From NCBI GenBank assembly GCA_025454975.1, contig JALONK010000001.1:121629-185628 (forward strand): DNA of 64,000 bases. The letters run 5' to 3'. Position 1 is the first letter of the stretch. Every line of letters starts with the position of its first letter. The stretch is from Bacteroidia bacterium. GTDB lineage: Bacteria; Bacteroidota; Bacteroidia; UKL13-3. Below are positions 56,506 to 64,000 of this stretch, piece by piece. The notes under the pieces are model-generated. The model was given only the letters and a program-made list of their open reading frames with translations. It was not told the origin of the DNA and searched no databases. The position numbers and the translations under genes were made by a program.

Positions 56506-57584
56506 TATTTAGGTGAAACCTTAGCGATGTAAACAGCTACACTCATGAATAAAAAATTCGGTATCCAAACTGCGGCAGCCGGAGGTAAAACCTGCGTTAT
56601 GCCTAAGGTATTAAAAATTTGTGTGACCAATAAAAAGGAAAAGGTAAGGAATATTCCAATTCCTAAATGAAGTCCGGTGCCTCCTCTCGACTTTCGTGAT
56701 GATATACCTACTGCCAATAAAGTAAATACGAAAAAGGAGATTGGTGTTGCCACTCGCTTATACAATTCAACATAATATTTATTCAAACTATCCGAGCCTT
56801 TTGCGCGTTCACGTTTGATATATTCATTTAATTCAGGATTAGTCATGGAGGAGATAAATTTAGTTTTTATGATAAATTCATCCGGTCGGATATTCATAAC
56901 TGTATCAAGTAAATGACCTTTTTCAATGGATTCGTTTTTTTCATTAAAAATACGTCGTTGATAATATTCCAATTGCCAGGTTTTTTTATTTGGATTCCAC
57001 AATAAGCGGTTTGCAAAGATGCGTTGGGTAATTCTATTTCCCTGATATCTTTCAATAGAAACATTATAGCCTGAGCTATCTAAGTAATTGAATGATTCGA
57101 GATGAAGTATGGTACCCGGTTCAACCATAAAGCTAATGTTATTACTTTGGGTTGTTTTTTTCTCCTTGATCCATGTTTCTTCAAACAAATATCTTTGTTT
57201 ATCACAATAAGGAATAACAATTGTGTTTAGGTATAAAAATATACCTGCAAGAATTGCAGTGGCTATAAAGTATGGTCTTAAAAATCTTCTGTAGTTAATC
57301 CCACTATTTAAAATGGCAATAATTTCGCTGTTTTGGGCCAGTTTACTATTGAAAAACATTGCACTTAAAAAAACGAAAATTGGGCTGAACATCCCGAAGA
57401 AATATGGAACGAAGTAGATGTAATATTCAAATACTATTACAGTAAATGGAGGTTTCTTTTTTAAAAAATCATCAATTTTCTCGCTGATGTCAATAAAGAT
57501 GGCAATCAAGGCAAATAGTCCGAGTGTAAACAAGAAAGTAACCAAGAACTTTTTTATGATATACCTATCCAGGGTTTTTAACAT
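56505..57584 (-). CDS. LptF/LptG family permease (YjgP/YjgQ)
   Basis: This is an inner membrane component of the lipopolysaccharide export ABC system. The N-terminal LKTLDRYIIKKFLVTFLFTL is the family signature, with six membrane helices split by a periplasmic jelly-roll (residues about 110-260). I use the ATG at 57584 (359 residues). A TTG two codons upstream is also in frame. It follows tgt in the same direction, the usual neighbourhood in Bacteroidota as I recall it. Confidence 0.92.
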   Translation of the reverse strand: MLKTLDRYIIKKFLVTFLFTLGLFALIAIFIDISEKIDDFLKKKPPFTVIVFEYYIYFVPYFFGMFSPIFVFLSAMFFNSKLAQNSEIIAILNSGINYRRFLRPYFIATAILAGIFLYLNTIVIPYCDKQRYLFEETWIKEKKTTQSNNISFMVEPGTILHLESFNYLDSSGYNVSIERYQGNRITQRIFANRLLWNPNKKTWQLEYYQRRIFNEKNESIEKGHLLDTVMNIRPDEFIIKTKFISSMTNPELNEYIKRERAKGSDSLNKYYVELYKRVATPISFFVFTLLAVGISSRKSRGGTGLHLGIGIFLTFSFLLVTQIFNTLGITQVLPPAAAVWIPNFLFMSVAVYIAKVSPK

Positions 57585-57636
57585 GAGCAATTATTTGTGT
57601 ATGCGAATTAATTATAATTTGATGAAATATGTGGCA

Positions 57637-58755
57637 TTATAATCTTCTTGTAATAATTTCAAGTGTATTTTTTTTCCATGTAACAAAGTCGCCGGCAATA
57701 ATATGCTTTCGCGCTTCTTTTACCAGCCAAAGATAAAAGCTAAGATTTTGGTTACTGGCAATTTGTGCACCGAGGTTTTCACCAACATGGATTAAATGAC
57801 GAAGGTAAGCTTTTGAATAATCGGGAGTGAATTGTTCATCAAGGGGTGAAAAATCAAACTGCCATTTTTTATTTTTGATATTTACAATGCCTTGGGAAGT
57901 AAAAATAAAACCATGACGGGCATTGCGGGTTGGCATAACACAATCAAACATATCAACACCTAATTCAATACAAGTTAAAATATTTTCCGGAGTGCCTACA
58001 CCCATCAAATATCTTGGTTTGTTATGAGGCAAAATACTACACACATGTTCCGTCATTTCATACATGTCTTCAGCAGGTTCTCCAACAGATAAACCACCAA
58101 TAGCGTTTCCGGCACGGTCTTGTTCTGCTATAAATTGCGCCGATTCTGTTCTTAAGTCTTTATAAACACTACCTTGTACAATCGGAAATAACTCTTGGTT
58201 AAATCCGTACAAGGCTTGCGTTTCATCCACTTGTTTTATGCAGCGTTTAAGCCAGCGGTGAGTAAGGTGCATTGATTTTTTAGCGTAATCATATTCACAT
58301 GGATATGGGGTACACTCGTCGAAAGCCATTATGATATCGGCACCAATAATACGTTGAATATCCATGGCACGTTCAGGCGAAAAAAAATGTTTGCTCCCAT
58401 CAATATGCGACTTAAATTCAACACCTTCTTCTGTTATTTTTCTAATATCATTTAAAGAAAACACCTGGAAGCCGCCACTATCAGTTAGCATTGGTTTATT
58501 CCAATTCATAAATTGATGAACGCCACCGGCGGCTTGTAATACTTCTAACCCCGGACGTAAATAAACATGATATGTATTGGCTAAAATAATTTGTGCTTGA
58601 ATTTGGTTTGCCAGTTGTTGTTGGTTAACGTTTTTAACCGTGGCTTGAGTTCCAACAGGCATAAATATTGGGGTTTCAATTATCCCCCTGGCAGTTTCTA
58701 ATACACCTGCACGAGCCTTGGTGGTGCTATCTTCATTAACGATGTTAAATTTCAT
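57637..58755 (-). CDS. tgt: Queuine tRNA-ribosyltransferase Tgt lacking the usual zinc ligands
   Basis: Tgt exchanges guanine-34 of tRNAs with GUN anticodons for preQ1 or queuine. The catalytic residues are present: general acid/base D92 in LTDSGGFQVFS and the nucleophile candidate D271 in DMFDCVMPTRNARHG. However, the CxCxxC zinc motif before SKAYLRHL is absent (region 305-317 reads LDEQFTPDYSKAY), and the fourth ligand position, His in the E. coli and Zymomonas HN context, is Gln (Q336). The 372-residue length is normal. It is followed by lptG in the same direction. Confidence 0.93.
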   Translation of the reverse strand: MKFNIVNEDSTTKARAGVLETARGIIETPIFMPVGTQATVKNVNQQQLANQIQAQIILANTYHVYLRPGLEVLQAAGGVHQFMNWNKPMLTDSGGFQVFSLNDIRKITEEGVEFKSHIDGSKHFFSPERAMDIQRIIGADIIMAFDECTPYPCEYDYAKKSMHLTHRWLKRCIKQVDETQALYGFNQELFPIVQGSVYKDLRTESAQFIAEQDRAGNAIGGLSVGEPAEDMYEMTEHVCSILPHNKPRYLMGVGTPENILTCIELGVDMFDCVMPTRNARHGFIFTSQGIVNIKNKKWQFDFSPLDEQFTPDYSKAYLRHLIHVGENLGAQIASNQNLSFYLWLVKEARKHIIAGDFVTWKKNTLEIITRRL

Positions 58756-58770
58756 AATTGCAATGTCCTC

Positions 58771-59472
58771 TTATCCTTCAAAATGCAACGAGATCATAAA
58801 TAATTGTGGAGATAATCCATTTAAAAGGTTGGTGTAAATAAAACCATCTTTATACAGCGCATTGTTTAAGGTACTGCAAAATTTAAATTCAGGTGAGAAC
58901 TTAAAAAATTCAAAGTACATATCAAGTCCGATTCCCATCTCATATCCGTAGGTGTAGGGAGTGAGCGATACAACCGGTTTGTTATTACTTCTCTCCTGAT
59001 CAACTGTAGAACCTAAATCGTAACTTCCACGAAACCCTCCTATAACATACACCCGTGTGTTTTTTCTTCGGTCGGATTTAAATTTAACTAAAAGCGATAA
59101 ATCGCAATATGCTGATTCGATTTCTGTAGTTCGTTTTACATTCTCAAACTCATATTCCATATTTCTTTGCACAAAAGAAATTACAGGAAATAACAATCGT
59201 AAATCCCAATGTTCTCCAAGTTTTAAGTTGGTAACAGCTCCTAATCCAATCCCGGGGAAATTAACTACATTAATATTTTTAAGGGTATCATTAGGAAATA
59301 AGTCGGTATTTCTATCAACACGCAGCCTGCCTGAATTAGCCGATACCGTAAATCCAAAATGCAATATCTTATTATCATATTGCTCAAGATTCGCCTGTCC
59401 GTAACATTCAGGCAGTACGACCATCAAAAGTACGATCAGATAAATTATTTTATTGCTGTGTATAAAGTGCAC
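58771..59472 (-). CDS. porT: PorT/SprT-like T9SS outer membrane beta-barrel
   Basis: A signal peptide (IIYLIVLLMVVLPECYGQ) precedes an eight-strand-type barrel with NKILHFGFTVSANSGRLRV, FPGIGLGAVTNLKLGEHWDLRLLFP and a C-terminal FMISLHFEG. This matches PorT/SprT, which is required for type IX secretion and, in gliding species, motility. Its ATG lies 28 bases inside ubiE, so the two genes are coupled. It fits the four T9SS cargo proteins in this window. Confidence 0.85.
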   Translation of the reverse strand: MHFIHSNKIIYLIVLLMVVLPECYGQANLEQYDNKILHFGFTVSANSGRLRVDRNTDLFPNDTLKNINVVNFPGIGLGAVTNLKLGEHWDLRLLFPVISFVQRNMEYEFENVKRTTEIESAYCDLSLLVKFKSDRRKNTRVYVIGGFRGSYDLGSTVDQERSNNKPVVSLTPYTYGYEMGIGLDMYFEFFKFSPEFKFCSTLNNALYKDGFIYTNLLNGLSPQLFMISLHFEG

Positions 59473-60170
59473 ACGCCAAAAGTTAAAGGGTTAATTTTTA
59501 TTTGTTGATAGCCCGCTGCTTTTAAATATGCTGCGAAATGTTCTCCTTCCGGAAATTGATTTACTGATTCGGGAAGGTAGGTATAAGCTTCTTTACTTTT
59601 ACTGATAAACCCTCCCCAAACAGGAAGAATAAATTTGAAATAAAACTGATACAGATGTTTAAATGGAAACCGCTTAGGTTTGCTAAATTCTAAAACAGCA
59701 ACCATACCACCACTTCTGGTAACGCGATACATTTCATTTAATCCATCTTGTAAAAATTCAAAATTCCTCACCCCAAATGCAACGGTGATTGCATCAAATT
59801 TATTGTCGTCAAAGGGTAATTGTTTTGAATCAGCTTGTTTTAATTCAATCCTGTCATCAAGTTTTTTGGCGCCAATTTTTTTTCTGCCAACATCAAGCAT
59901 ATTATTACTGATGTCAACACCAATAACCTTTTCCGGATTAAGGGACAAGGTAGCGATAGCCAAATCTGCTGTACCGGTAGCCACATCTAAAATATGTTTA
60001 GGTTTTACTTTAGAAATAGACTGAATGGCACGTTTTCTCCAAATTTGATCAATTCCTAAAGAAAGAAACCGATTTAAAAAATCATATTTGGGAGCAATAC
60101 TGTCAAACATTTGCTCAACTTGCTCACGCTTAGTGTTTTGATTATTACGATATGGCTTAACTTCTATCAA
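59445..60170 (-). CDS. ubiE: Demethylmenaquinone methyltransferase UbiE/MenG
   Basis: This SAM-dependent methyltransferase makes menaquinone, the quinone expected in Bacteroidota. Motifs: the SAM-binding LDVATGTADLAIA near residue 62, IGVDISNNMLDVGRKK, and NFLQDGLNEMYRVTRSGG-like (FEFLQDGLNEMYRVTRSGG), with a C-terminal YLPESVNQFPEG signature. It is 241 residues and upstream of porT. Confidence 0.93.
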   Translation of the reverse strand: MIEVKPYRNNQNTKREQVEQMFDSIAPKYDFLNRFLSLGIDQIWRKRAIQSISKVKPKHILDVATGTADLAIATLSLNPEKVIGVDISNNMLDVGRKKIGAKKLDDRIELKQADSKQLPFDDNKFDAITVAFGVRNFEFLQDGLNEMYRVTRSGGMVAVLEFSKPKRFPFKHLYQFYFKFILPVWGGFISKSKEAYTYLPESVNQFPEGEHFAAYLKAAGYQQIKINPLTFGVCTLYTAIK

Positions 60171-60189
60171 TGTTTATAAAATTTTGGTT

Positions 60190-60197
60190 CAAAAATA
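60190..60197 (-). promoter_or_regulatory. -7 promoter element TATTTTTG upstream of ubiE
   Basis: On the minus strand it matches TAnnTTTG, 19 bases before the ubiE ATG at 60170. Confidence 0.45.
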
Positions 60198-60217
60198 AGG
60201 TATTATGTTCAGCTTAT

Positions 60218-60225
60218 TAGCTTTG
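60218..60225 (+). promoter_or_regulatory. -7 promoter element TAGCTTTG upstream of engB
   Basis: It matches TAnnTTTG, 11 bases before the engB ATG at 60237. Confidence 0.45.
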
Positions 60226-60236
60226 TATTTTAAACA

Positions 60237-60848
60237 ATGGATATAAAACAAGTAAAATTCATAAAAAGTTCAGCGGCTTTGGCTGATTGTCCGGCATCCT
60301 CACTACCCGAGTTTGTTTTCACAGGCAGAAGTAATGTTGGGAAGTCGTCATTAATTAATATGCTCATGCAAAAAAATGAGTTGGCACGAACTTCATCAAC
60401 CCCCGGTAAAACCATTACTATTAACCATTATTTGGTAAATGAAAGTTGGCATTTAGTTGATTTGCCCGGTTATGGATACGCAAAAAGAAGTAAAACCCTC
60501 CGTCAGGCATGGGAAAAAGCGTTAGAAGAATATGTAACCAAACGCGAACAATTACAAGTAGTTTTTGTATTGGTTGACAGTAGAATTCCTCCACAAAGTA
60601 GTGATATCAGCTTCATTAATAACCTAGGTGAGTGGGGTGTTCCATGTGCAATTATTTTTACCAAATCTGATAAGAATAATCAATCCATCACCCAGAAAAA
60701 TGCGAATGCATTTAAAAAAGAATTGGCTGAATTTTGGGAAGATTTACCTCCAAGTTTTATTACTTCTGCAGTTAAAAAACAGGGCCGCGATTTATTATTA
60801 AATTATATTGAAACATGCATTAAGGAGTCACAAACAAATCGGCTATAA
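60237..60848 (+). CDS. engB: Ribosome biogenesis GTPase EngB (YihA/YsxC)
   Basis: This small P-loop GTPase is required for large ribosomal subunit assembly. G1 is GRSNVGKSSL, the switch region is TSSTPGKT, G3 is DLPGYGYAK and G4 is TKSDK. It is 203 residues, as expected. Its stop region overlaps the convergent hemW end by 29 bases. Confidence 0.95.
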   Translation: MDIKQVKFIKSSAALADCPASSLPEFVFTGRSNVGKSSLINMLMQKNELARTSSTPGKTITINHYLVNESWHLVDLPGYGYAKRSKTLRQAWEKALEEYVTKREQLQVVFVLVDSRIPPQSSDISFINNLGEWGVPCAIIFTKSDKNNQSITQKNANAFKKELAEFWEDLPPSFITSAVKKQGRDLLLNYIETCIKESQTNRL

Positions 60849-61950
60849 TACCGTCTGATAAAAATCGGAAAGATTTATTGATAAAAAAGCTTTTTCCGGT
60901 GTCAATAATATGACCGGAGGACACCAATTTTGCTAATGAACGGTTGAATTCATTTAGCATTGTGGTATCAGCTAAGTGATGAATGGTAATCCAGTCGCAA
61001 CCTTTTAAGGTTCGTAATCCTGTCATCAAATACTCATTAAAGGTATCGTACTTGGTTAAATGTTCTATTTCTTCCGGAATTACGCCTCTTTCCATTGATT
61101 CGGCATATTTTATATTATTTGAAACATTCCAACTTCTGTTTGTTCCATTATAACTATGTGCTGATGGTCCAATTCCAATATATGGTTTTGTTTCCCAATA
61201 GCGGCTGTTATGCTTTGCTTCATGTCCGGGCAATGCGAAATTACTGATTTCATAATGAATAAATCCTGCCTCTTCAAGCCTTGAACGAAGCATATTAAAA
61301 TGTTGTTCCGCTTTAGCATCATCCGGAGCGGTAAGTTTTTGTTTTTTAATTAAACTATCAAGTGCGGTGTGTGGTTCAACGGTTAAACTATATGCCGAAA
61401 TATGTGGAATGTGATAGGATATAGCAGTATTGATGTTGCTTATCCAATGTTCATCTGATAACGTAGGTCCGCCATAAATTAAGTCAATTGAAATATTATC
61501 GAAGCCAACTTTTTTCAAAAGTTCGATTGCTAAAATGGCTTGATTTCCTTGATGAGCGCGATTCATCCACGCTAAATCAACGTCGAAAAAACTTTGTACA
61601 CCAAGGCTGAATCTATTCACCGGTGTTGCCTTTAAGATCAATAAATAGTCTTCATTAATATCGTCCGGATTTGCTTCCAAAGTAACTTCAGCGTCATTTT
61701 TTACCGGATAATTATCGTAAATGGTTTGAAATAAACCGTTGATTTCAGTTTCATTTAATAAGCTTGGAGTTCCCCCACCGATATAAATAGTTTCAATTAT
61801 CGGATGTTGATGGTGCAAGGCTTTTAGTCGTATTTCTTCTTTAATGGCGTTGAGTACCCTTGTTTTTTGGTGTTGCACAGTACTGAAATGAAAATTACAG
61901 TAATTACAAGCCTGTTTGCAAAATGGAATATGGATATAAAGTGAGTACAA
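60820..61950 (-). CDS. hemW: Radical SAM heme chaperone HemW, TTG start
   Basis: HemW is a 4Fe-4S, SAM-binding protein that delivers heme to apo-proteins such as respiratory oxidases. It is often misnamed an oxygen-independent coproporphyrinogen oxidase. The CxxxCxxC cluster motif is C11, C15, C18 in FCKQACNYC, and TIYIGGGTPSLL and a LEANPDDI block follow. An in-frame stop lies four codons upstream with no ATG or GTG between, and the core LYIHIPFC starts at residue 4, so TTG at 61950 is the only normal start. Confidence 0.94.
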   Translation of the reverse strand: MYSLYIHIPFCKQACNYCNFHFSTVQHQKTRVLNAIKEEIRLKALHHQHPIIETIYIGGGTPSLLNETEINGLFQTIYDNYPVKNDAEVTLEANPDDINEDYLLILKATPVNRFSLGVQSFFDVDLAWMNRAHQGNQAILAIELLKKVGFDNISIDLIYGGPTLSDEHWISNINTAISYHIPHISAYSLTVEPHTALDSLIKKQKLTAPDDAKAEQHFNMLRSRLEEAGFIHYEISNFALPGHEAKHNSRYWETKPYIGIGPSAHSYNGTNRSWNVSNNIKYAESMERGVIPEEIEHLTKYDTFNEYLMTGLRTLKGCDWITIHHLADTTMLNEFNRSLAKLVSSGHIIDTGKSFFINKSFRFLSDGIIADLFVTP

Positions 61951-61988
61951 CCTTTTTCGTTAACCTATTAATTGTTTTAATTTGAACT

Positions 61989-63785
61989 ATGCCGCAAAGG
62001 TATTTTAAATATTTTTTTCTATACATATTGTTTTTGGTCACGTGGCAAACGTTTGCACAGAAGGCATATTCACTACGTTTTAATATGTCAGGTGTTAAGT
62101 TAGATACCATGATGCCTTCCGGTTGTAAAAACATCAGCGAATTAAGAGATACAAGCCTTGTATATAAAGCATTTCAAAATTGTTTACTTACTTATTATGG
62201 CTTAGGTTATCTTACTGCAAGGGGCGAGGTAACAAAAGAAAATGATAGCAGTTTTAGAGCTACCGTAAATCAAGGGAACCGATACCAATGGGCAAATTTA
62301 AACAAGGGCAATGTAACCGATGATGTGCTCACTGCAAGTGGTTGGCGTATATATGAGTTTAATAATAAACCGGTGTATATGCCACGTATTGAAAAGCGCT
62401 TTGTTCAAATGCTAACCTATCTTGAAAACAATGGTTATCCTTTTGCATCAATTCAGTTAGGACAAATTTTTACGACAGATAGTACAGTATCAGCGTCACT
62501 AATATTGGATAAAGGCGATCTGTTTAAGTTCGATACCATAGAAATTATTGGTGATGCCAATATTAAAAGTTGGTTTTTAGGGAAATATTTGGGGATTAAA
62601 AAAGGGGCAGTTTATGACGAACAACTGATAAGAACAATTGACGCCAGGTTATCACAGTTACCTTATTTACAATTAACTCGGTCATCAGTAATTTATTTTG
62701 TTGGAGATGAAGCCAAACCGGTAGTTTATTTAAGTAATAGAAAAAGTAGTAGTGTGGATGGCATTATTGGTTTTGCTCCACAAAGTAATGCAAACAATAA
62801 TCGCTTGCTTTTAACAGGTGAGGCAAATTTAAAACTGCAAAACTTATTTGGAACAGGTCGGTCAATTGATTTGGCTTACAGGTCGTTTTTAAATGGCTCG
62901 CAAGAATTAAGAACGAGGATGATTTGGCCTTATCTTTTTAAAACCAATATTGGCTTAGATTATGAATTTAATTTACTTCGATTTGATAGCAGCTTTTTAG
63001 ATGTAAAACATGATATTGGTGCACAGTATCGTATTATTGGAAATGATTATGTGAAGTTTTTTTACCAATCGCAGCGCACAACATTGCTACGAACCGATAC
63101 TGTAGAAATTAAAAGAACCGCCAGATTACCACAGAACAATGATTTACGGATTGATTTATATGGGGTAGCAATTAAACGAACTAAATACGACTATTTTTTA
63201 AATCCAAGAAAGGGATTTGCATTTGAACTGATAAGTGCAGCAGGTTTAAAGCGGATAGTAAAAAATAGCGCCATAAGTGAACTTCGTTTTGTTGGTGACA
63301 ATGGTAACAGTTATGGTTTATATGATTCAATTAACCTAAGGTCGGTACAATACCGGTTTACTTTTAAAGGTGATGTGTATATTCCATTAGGTAGAAGTGC
63401 AACGTGGAGAATAGAATGTTTGGGAGCTCATGTGCAATCGGAGTCCATTTTTTTTAGTGAGTTGTTCAGAATTGGTGGAATAAGAACTTTAAAAGGTTTT
63501 GACGAACAATCTATATTTGCCTCATCATATGTAATTATTAATAGTGAGTGGAGATATTTATTACAACAAAATAGTAACGTGATGTTGTTTTGGAACGGCG
63601 CTTGGTATCAAAATACCATTCGAAACCCTGTAATTACCGATAGGCCTTTTGGTTTAGGAGCAGGGCTAAATTTTGAAACAGGGGCAGGGATATTTTCTTT
63701 GTATTATGCAGTAGGAAGGGCGTTTGATAATGCAATTGAGTTTAACAGAGCCAAAGTACATTTTGGCTTTATAAATTATTTTTAG
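61989..63785 (+). CDS. BamA/TamA-like outer membrane protein with POTRA-type N-terminus
   Basis: A signal peptide (FFLYILFLVTWQTFAQ) leads into about 240 residues of POTRA-like beta-alpha-beta sequence (the LTYLENNGYPFASIQLG and FKFDTIEIIGDANIKSWFLGKYLGIKKGAVYDEQLI blocks). The C-terminal about 330 residues are an Omp85-type barrel with the L6-loop motif IRTLKGFDEQSIFAS (an RGF variant). It probably inserts or translocates outer membrane or surface proteins. A GTG-started gene follows with a one-base overlap. Confidence 0.9.
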   Translation: MPQRYFKYFFLYILFLVTWQTFAQKAYSLRFNMSGVKLDTMMPSGCKNISELRDTSLVYKAFQNCLLTYYGLGYLTARGEVTKENDSSFRATVNQGNRYQWANLNKGNVTDDVLTASGWRIYEFNNKPVYMPRIEKRFVQMLTYLENNGYPFASIQLGQIFTTDSTVSASLILDKGDLFKFDTIEIIGDANIKSWFLGKYLGIKKGAVYDEQLIRTIDARLSQLPYLQLTRSSVIYFVGDEAKPVVYLSNRKSSSVDGIIGFAPQSNANNNRLLLTGEANLKLQNLFGTGRSIDLAYRSFLNGSQELRTRMIWPYLFKTNIGLDYEFNLLRFDSSFLDVKHDIGAQYRIIGNDYVKFFYQSQRTTLLRTDTVEIKRTARLPQNNDLRIDLYGVAIKRTKYDYFLNPRKGFAFELISAAGLKRIVKNSAISELRFVGDNGNSYGLYDSINLRSVQYRFTFKGDVYIPLGRSATWRIECLGAHVQSESIFFSELFRIGGIRTLKGFDEQSIFASSYVIINSEWRYLLQQNSNVMLFWNGAWYQNTIRNPVITDRPFGLGAGLNFETGAGIFSLYYAVGRAFDNAIEFNRAKVHFGFINYF

Positions 63786-64000
63786 TGAAAGAAAAAGTTT
63801 ATATAAATGTAGTTCTGTTTATCATGCTCGTGCTGATAAATATTGGTGCTTATGCGCAAACAGAACCTTCAAAGTTGGATACTTTTGTTTTCAGTGCCGA
63901 CACTGCCTACAAAGCAGATAGCTTGATAACAGATAGTATATATAACAGAAGAATTTCAGGTAATAAGGGTTTTGGACTTCTTGATTCGCTTGCTGATGAT
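63785..64000 (+). CDS. Exported protein, partial (runs off right edge)
   Basis: A GTG start at 63785 overlaps the preceding stop (TAGTG), so it is probably translated from the same message. The 72 visible codons hold a signal peptide (INVVLFIMLVLINIG, cleavage after AYAQ) and a low-complexity Asp/Ser-rich stretch. The rest lies outside the window, so the family is not recognisable. Confidence 0.75.
   Translation, partial: MKEKVYINVVLFIMLVLINIGAYAQTEPSKLDTFVFSADTAYKADSLITDSIYNRRISGNKGFGLLDSLADD

Overview
The window is AT-rich chromosomal DNA from a member of the Bacteroidota, most likely a Chitinophagia/Sphingobacteriia-type lineage. The evidence is: four large secreted proteins with C-terminal type IX secretion (T9SS) type A sorting domains, the T9SS component PorT, Bacteroidota-restricted families (DUF2480, DUF5606, DUF5777, DUF7033-type deacetylase), a menaquinone methyltransferase, and repeated copies of the Bacteroidota -7 promoter element TAnnTTTG just upstream of start codons. 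Shine-Dalgarno sequences are mostly absent. I see no rRNA, tRNA, CRISPR array, prophage or intact insertion sequence.

Layout. 1-9530: two giant surface proteins, the first cut by the left edge, the second built on six tandem Ig-like/GEVED units. 9565-17634: histidine catabolism (ftcD), an S41 protease, murQ with an unusual Lys-rich N-terminus, a small membrane protein, a Ppx/GppA phosphatase and a two-gene deacetylase/acyltransferase operon. 17727-24612: glyS, PAP2 phosphatase, glycosyltransferase, DUF2480, a degenerate 3-hydroxyacyl-CoA dehydrogenase, ridA and a DUF4397 T9SS client. 24677-33969: M3 peptidase, YgiD-like dioxygenase, tryptophanase, DUF5606 protein with a histone-H1-like tail, a DUF481-like barrel and the fused mutase IcmF. 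34222-38912: SH3 protein, an orphan AAA ATPase in AT-rich flanks, a flavodoxin-fold quinone reductase and a DUF1801 protein, followed by a GC-richer hairpin-dense element (38941-39052).

39065-49107: a split transketolase whose two halves flank a von Willebrand A protein in one tight operon; then an FAD dehydrogenase, a lipoprotein, a secreted endonuclease I, msrB and a dicarboxylate symporter. 49108-55635: rnz with a STAS protein, a short-chain dehydrogenase with a cysteine-less thioredoxin-like protein, Dabb and YiiX-like proteins, and a cytochrome-lipoprotein/DUF5777/YceI operon. 55639-64000: a conserved housekeeping block (DMT transporter, LptF/G permease, tgt without its usual zinc ligands, porT, ubiE, engB, hemW), a BamA/TamA-like barrel and a partial secreted protein.

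The window combines the T9SS assembly protein PorT with four substrates of that machine, plus envelope maintenance (LptG, BamA-like, murQ, deacetylase) and amino acid or organic acid catabolism (ftcD, tnaA, icmF, ridA). No clearly new defence or mobile system is evident. The most distinctive items are the VWA gene inside the transketolase operon, the zinc-ligand-less Tgt, the structured intergenic element, the catalytically degenerate 3HCDH and thioredoxin-like proteins, and the widespread near-leaderless promoter arrangement.
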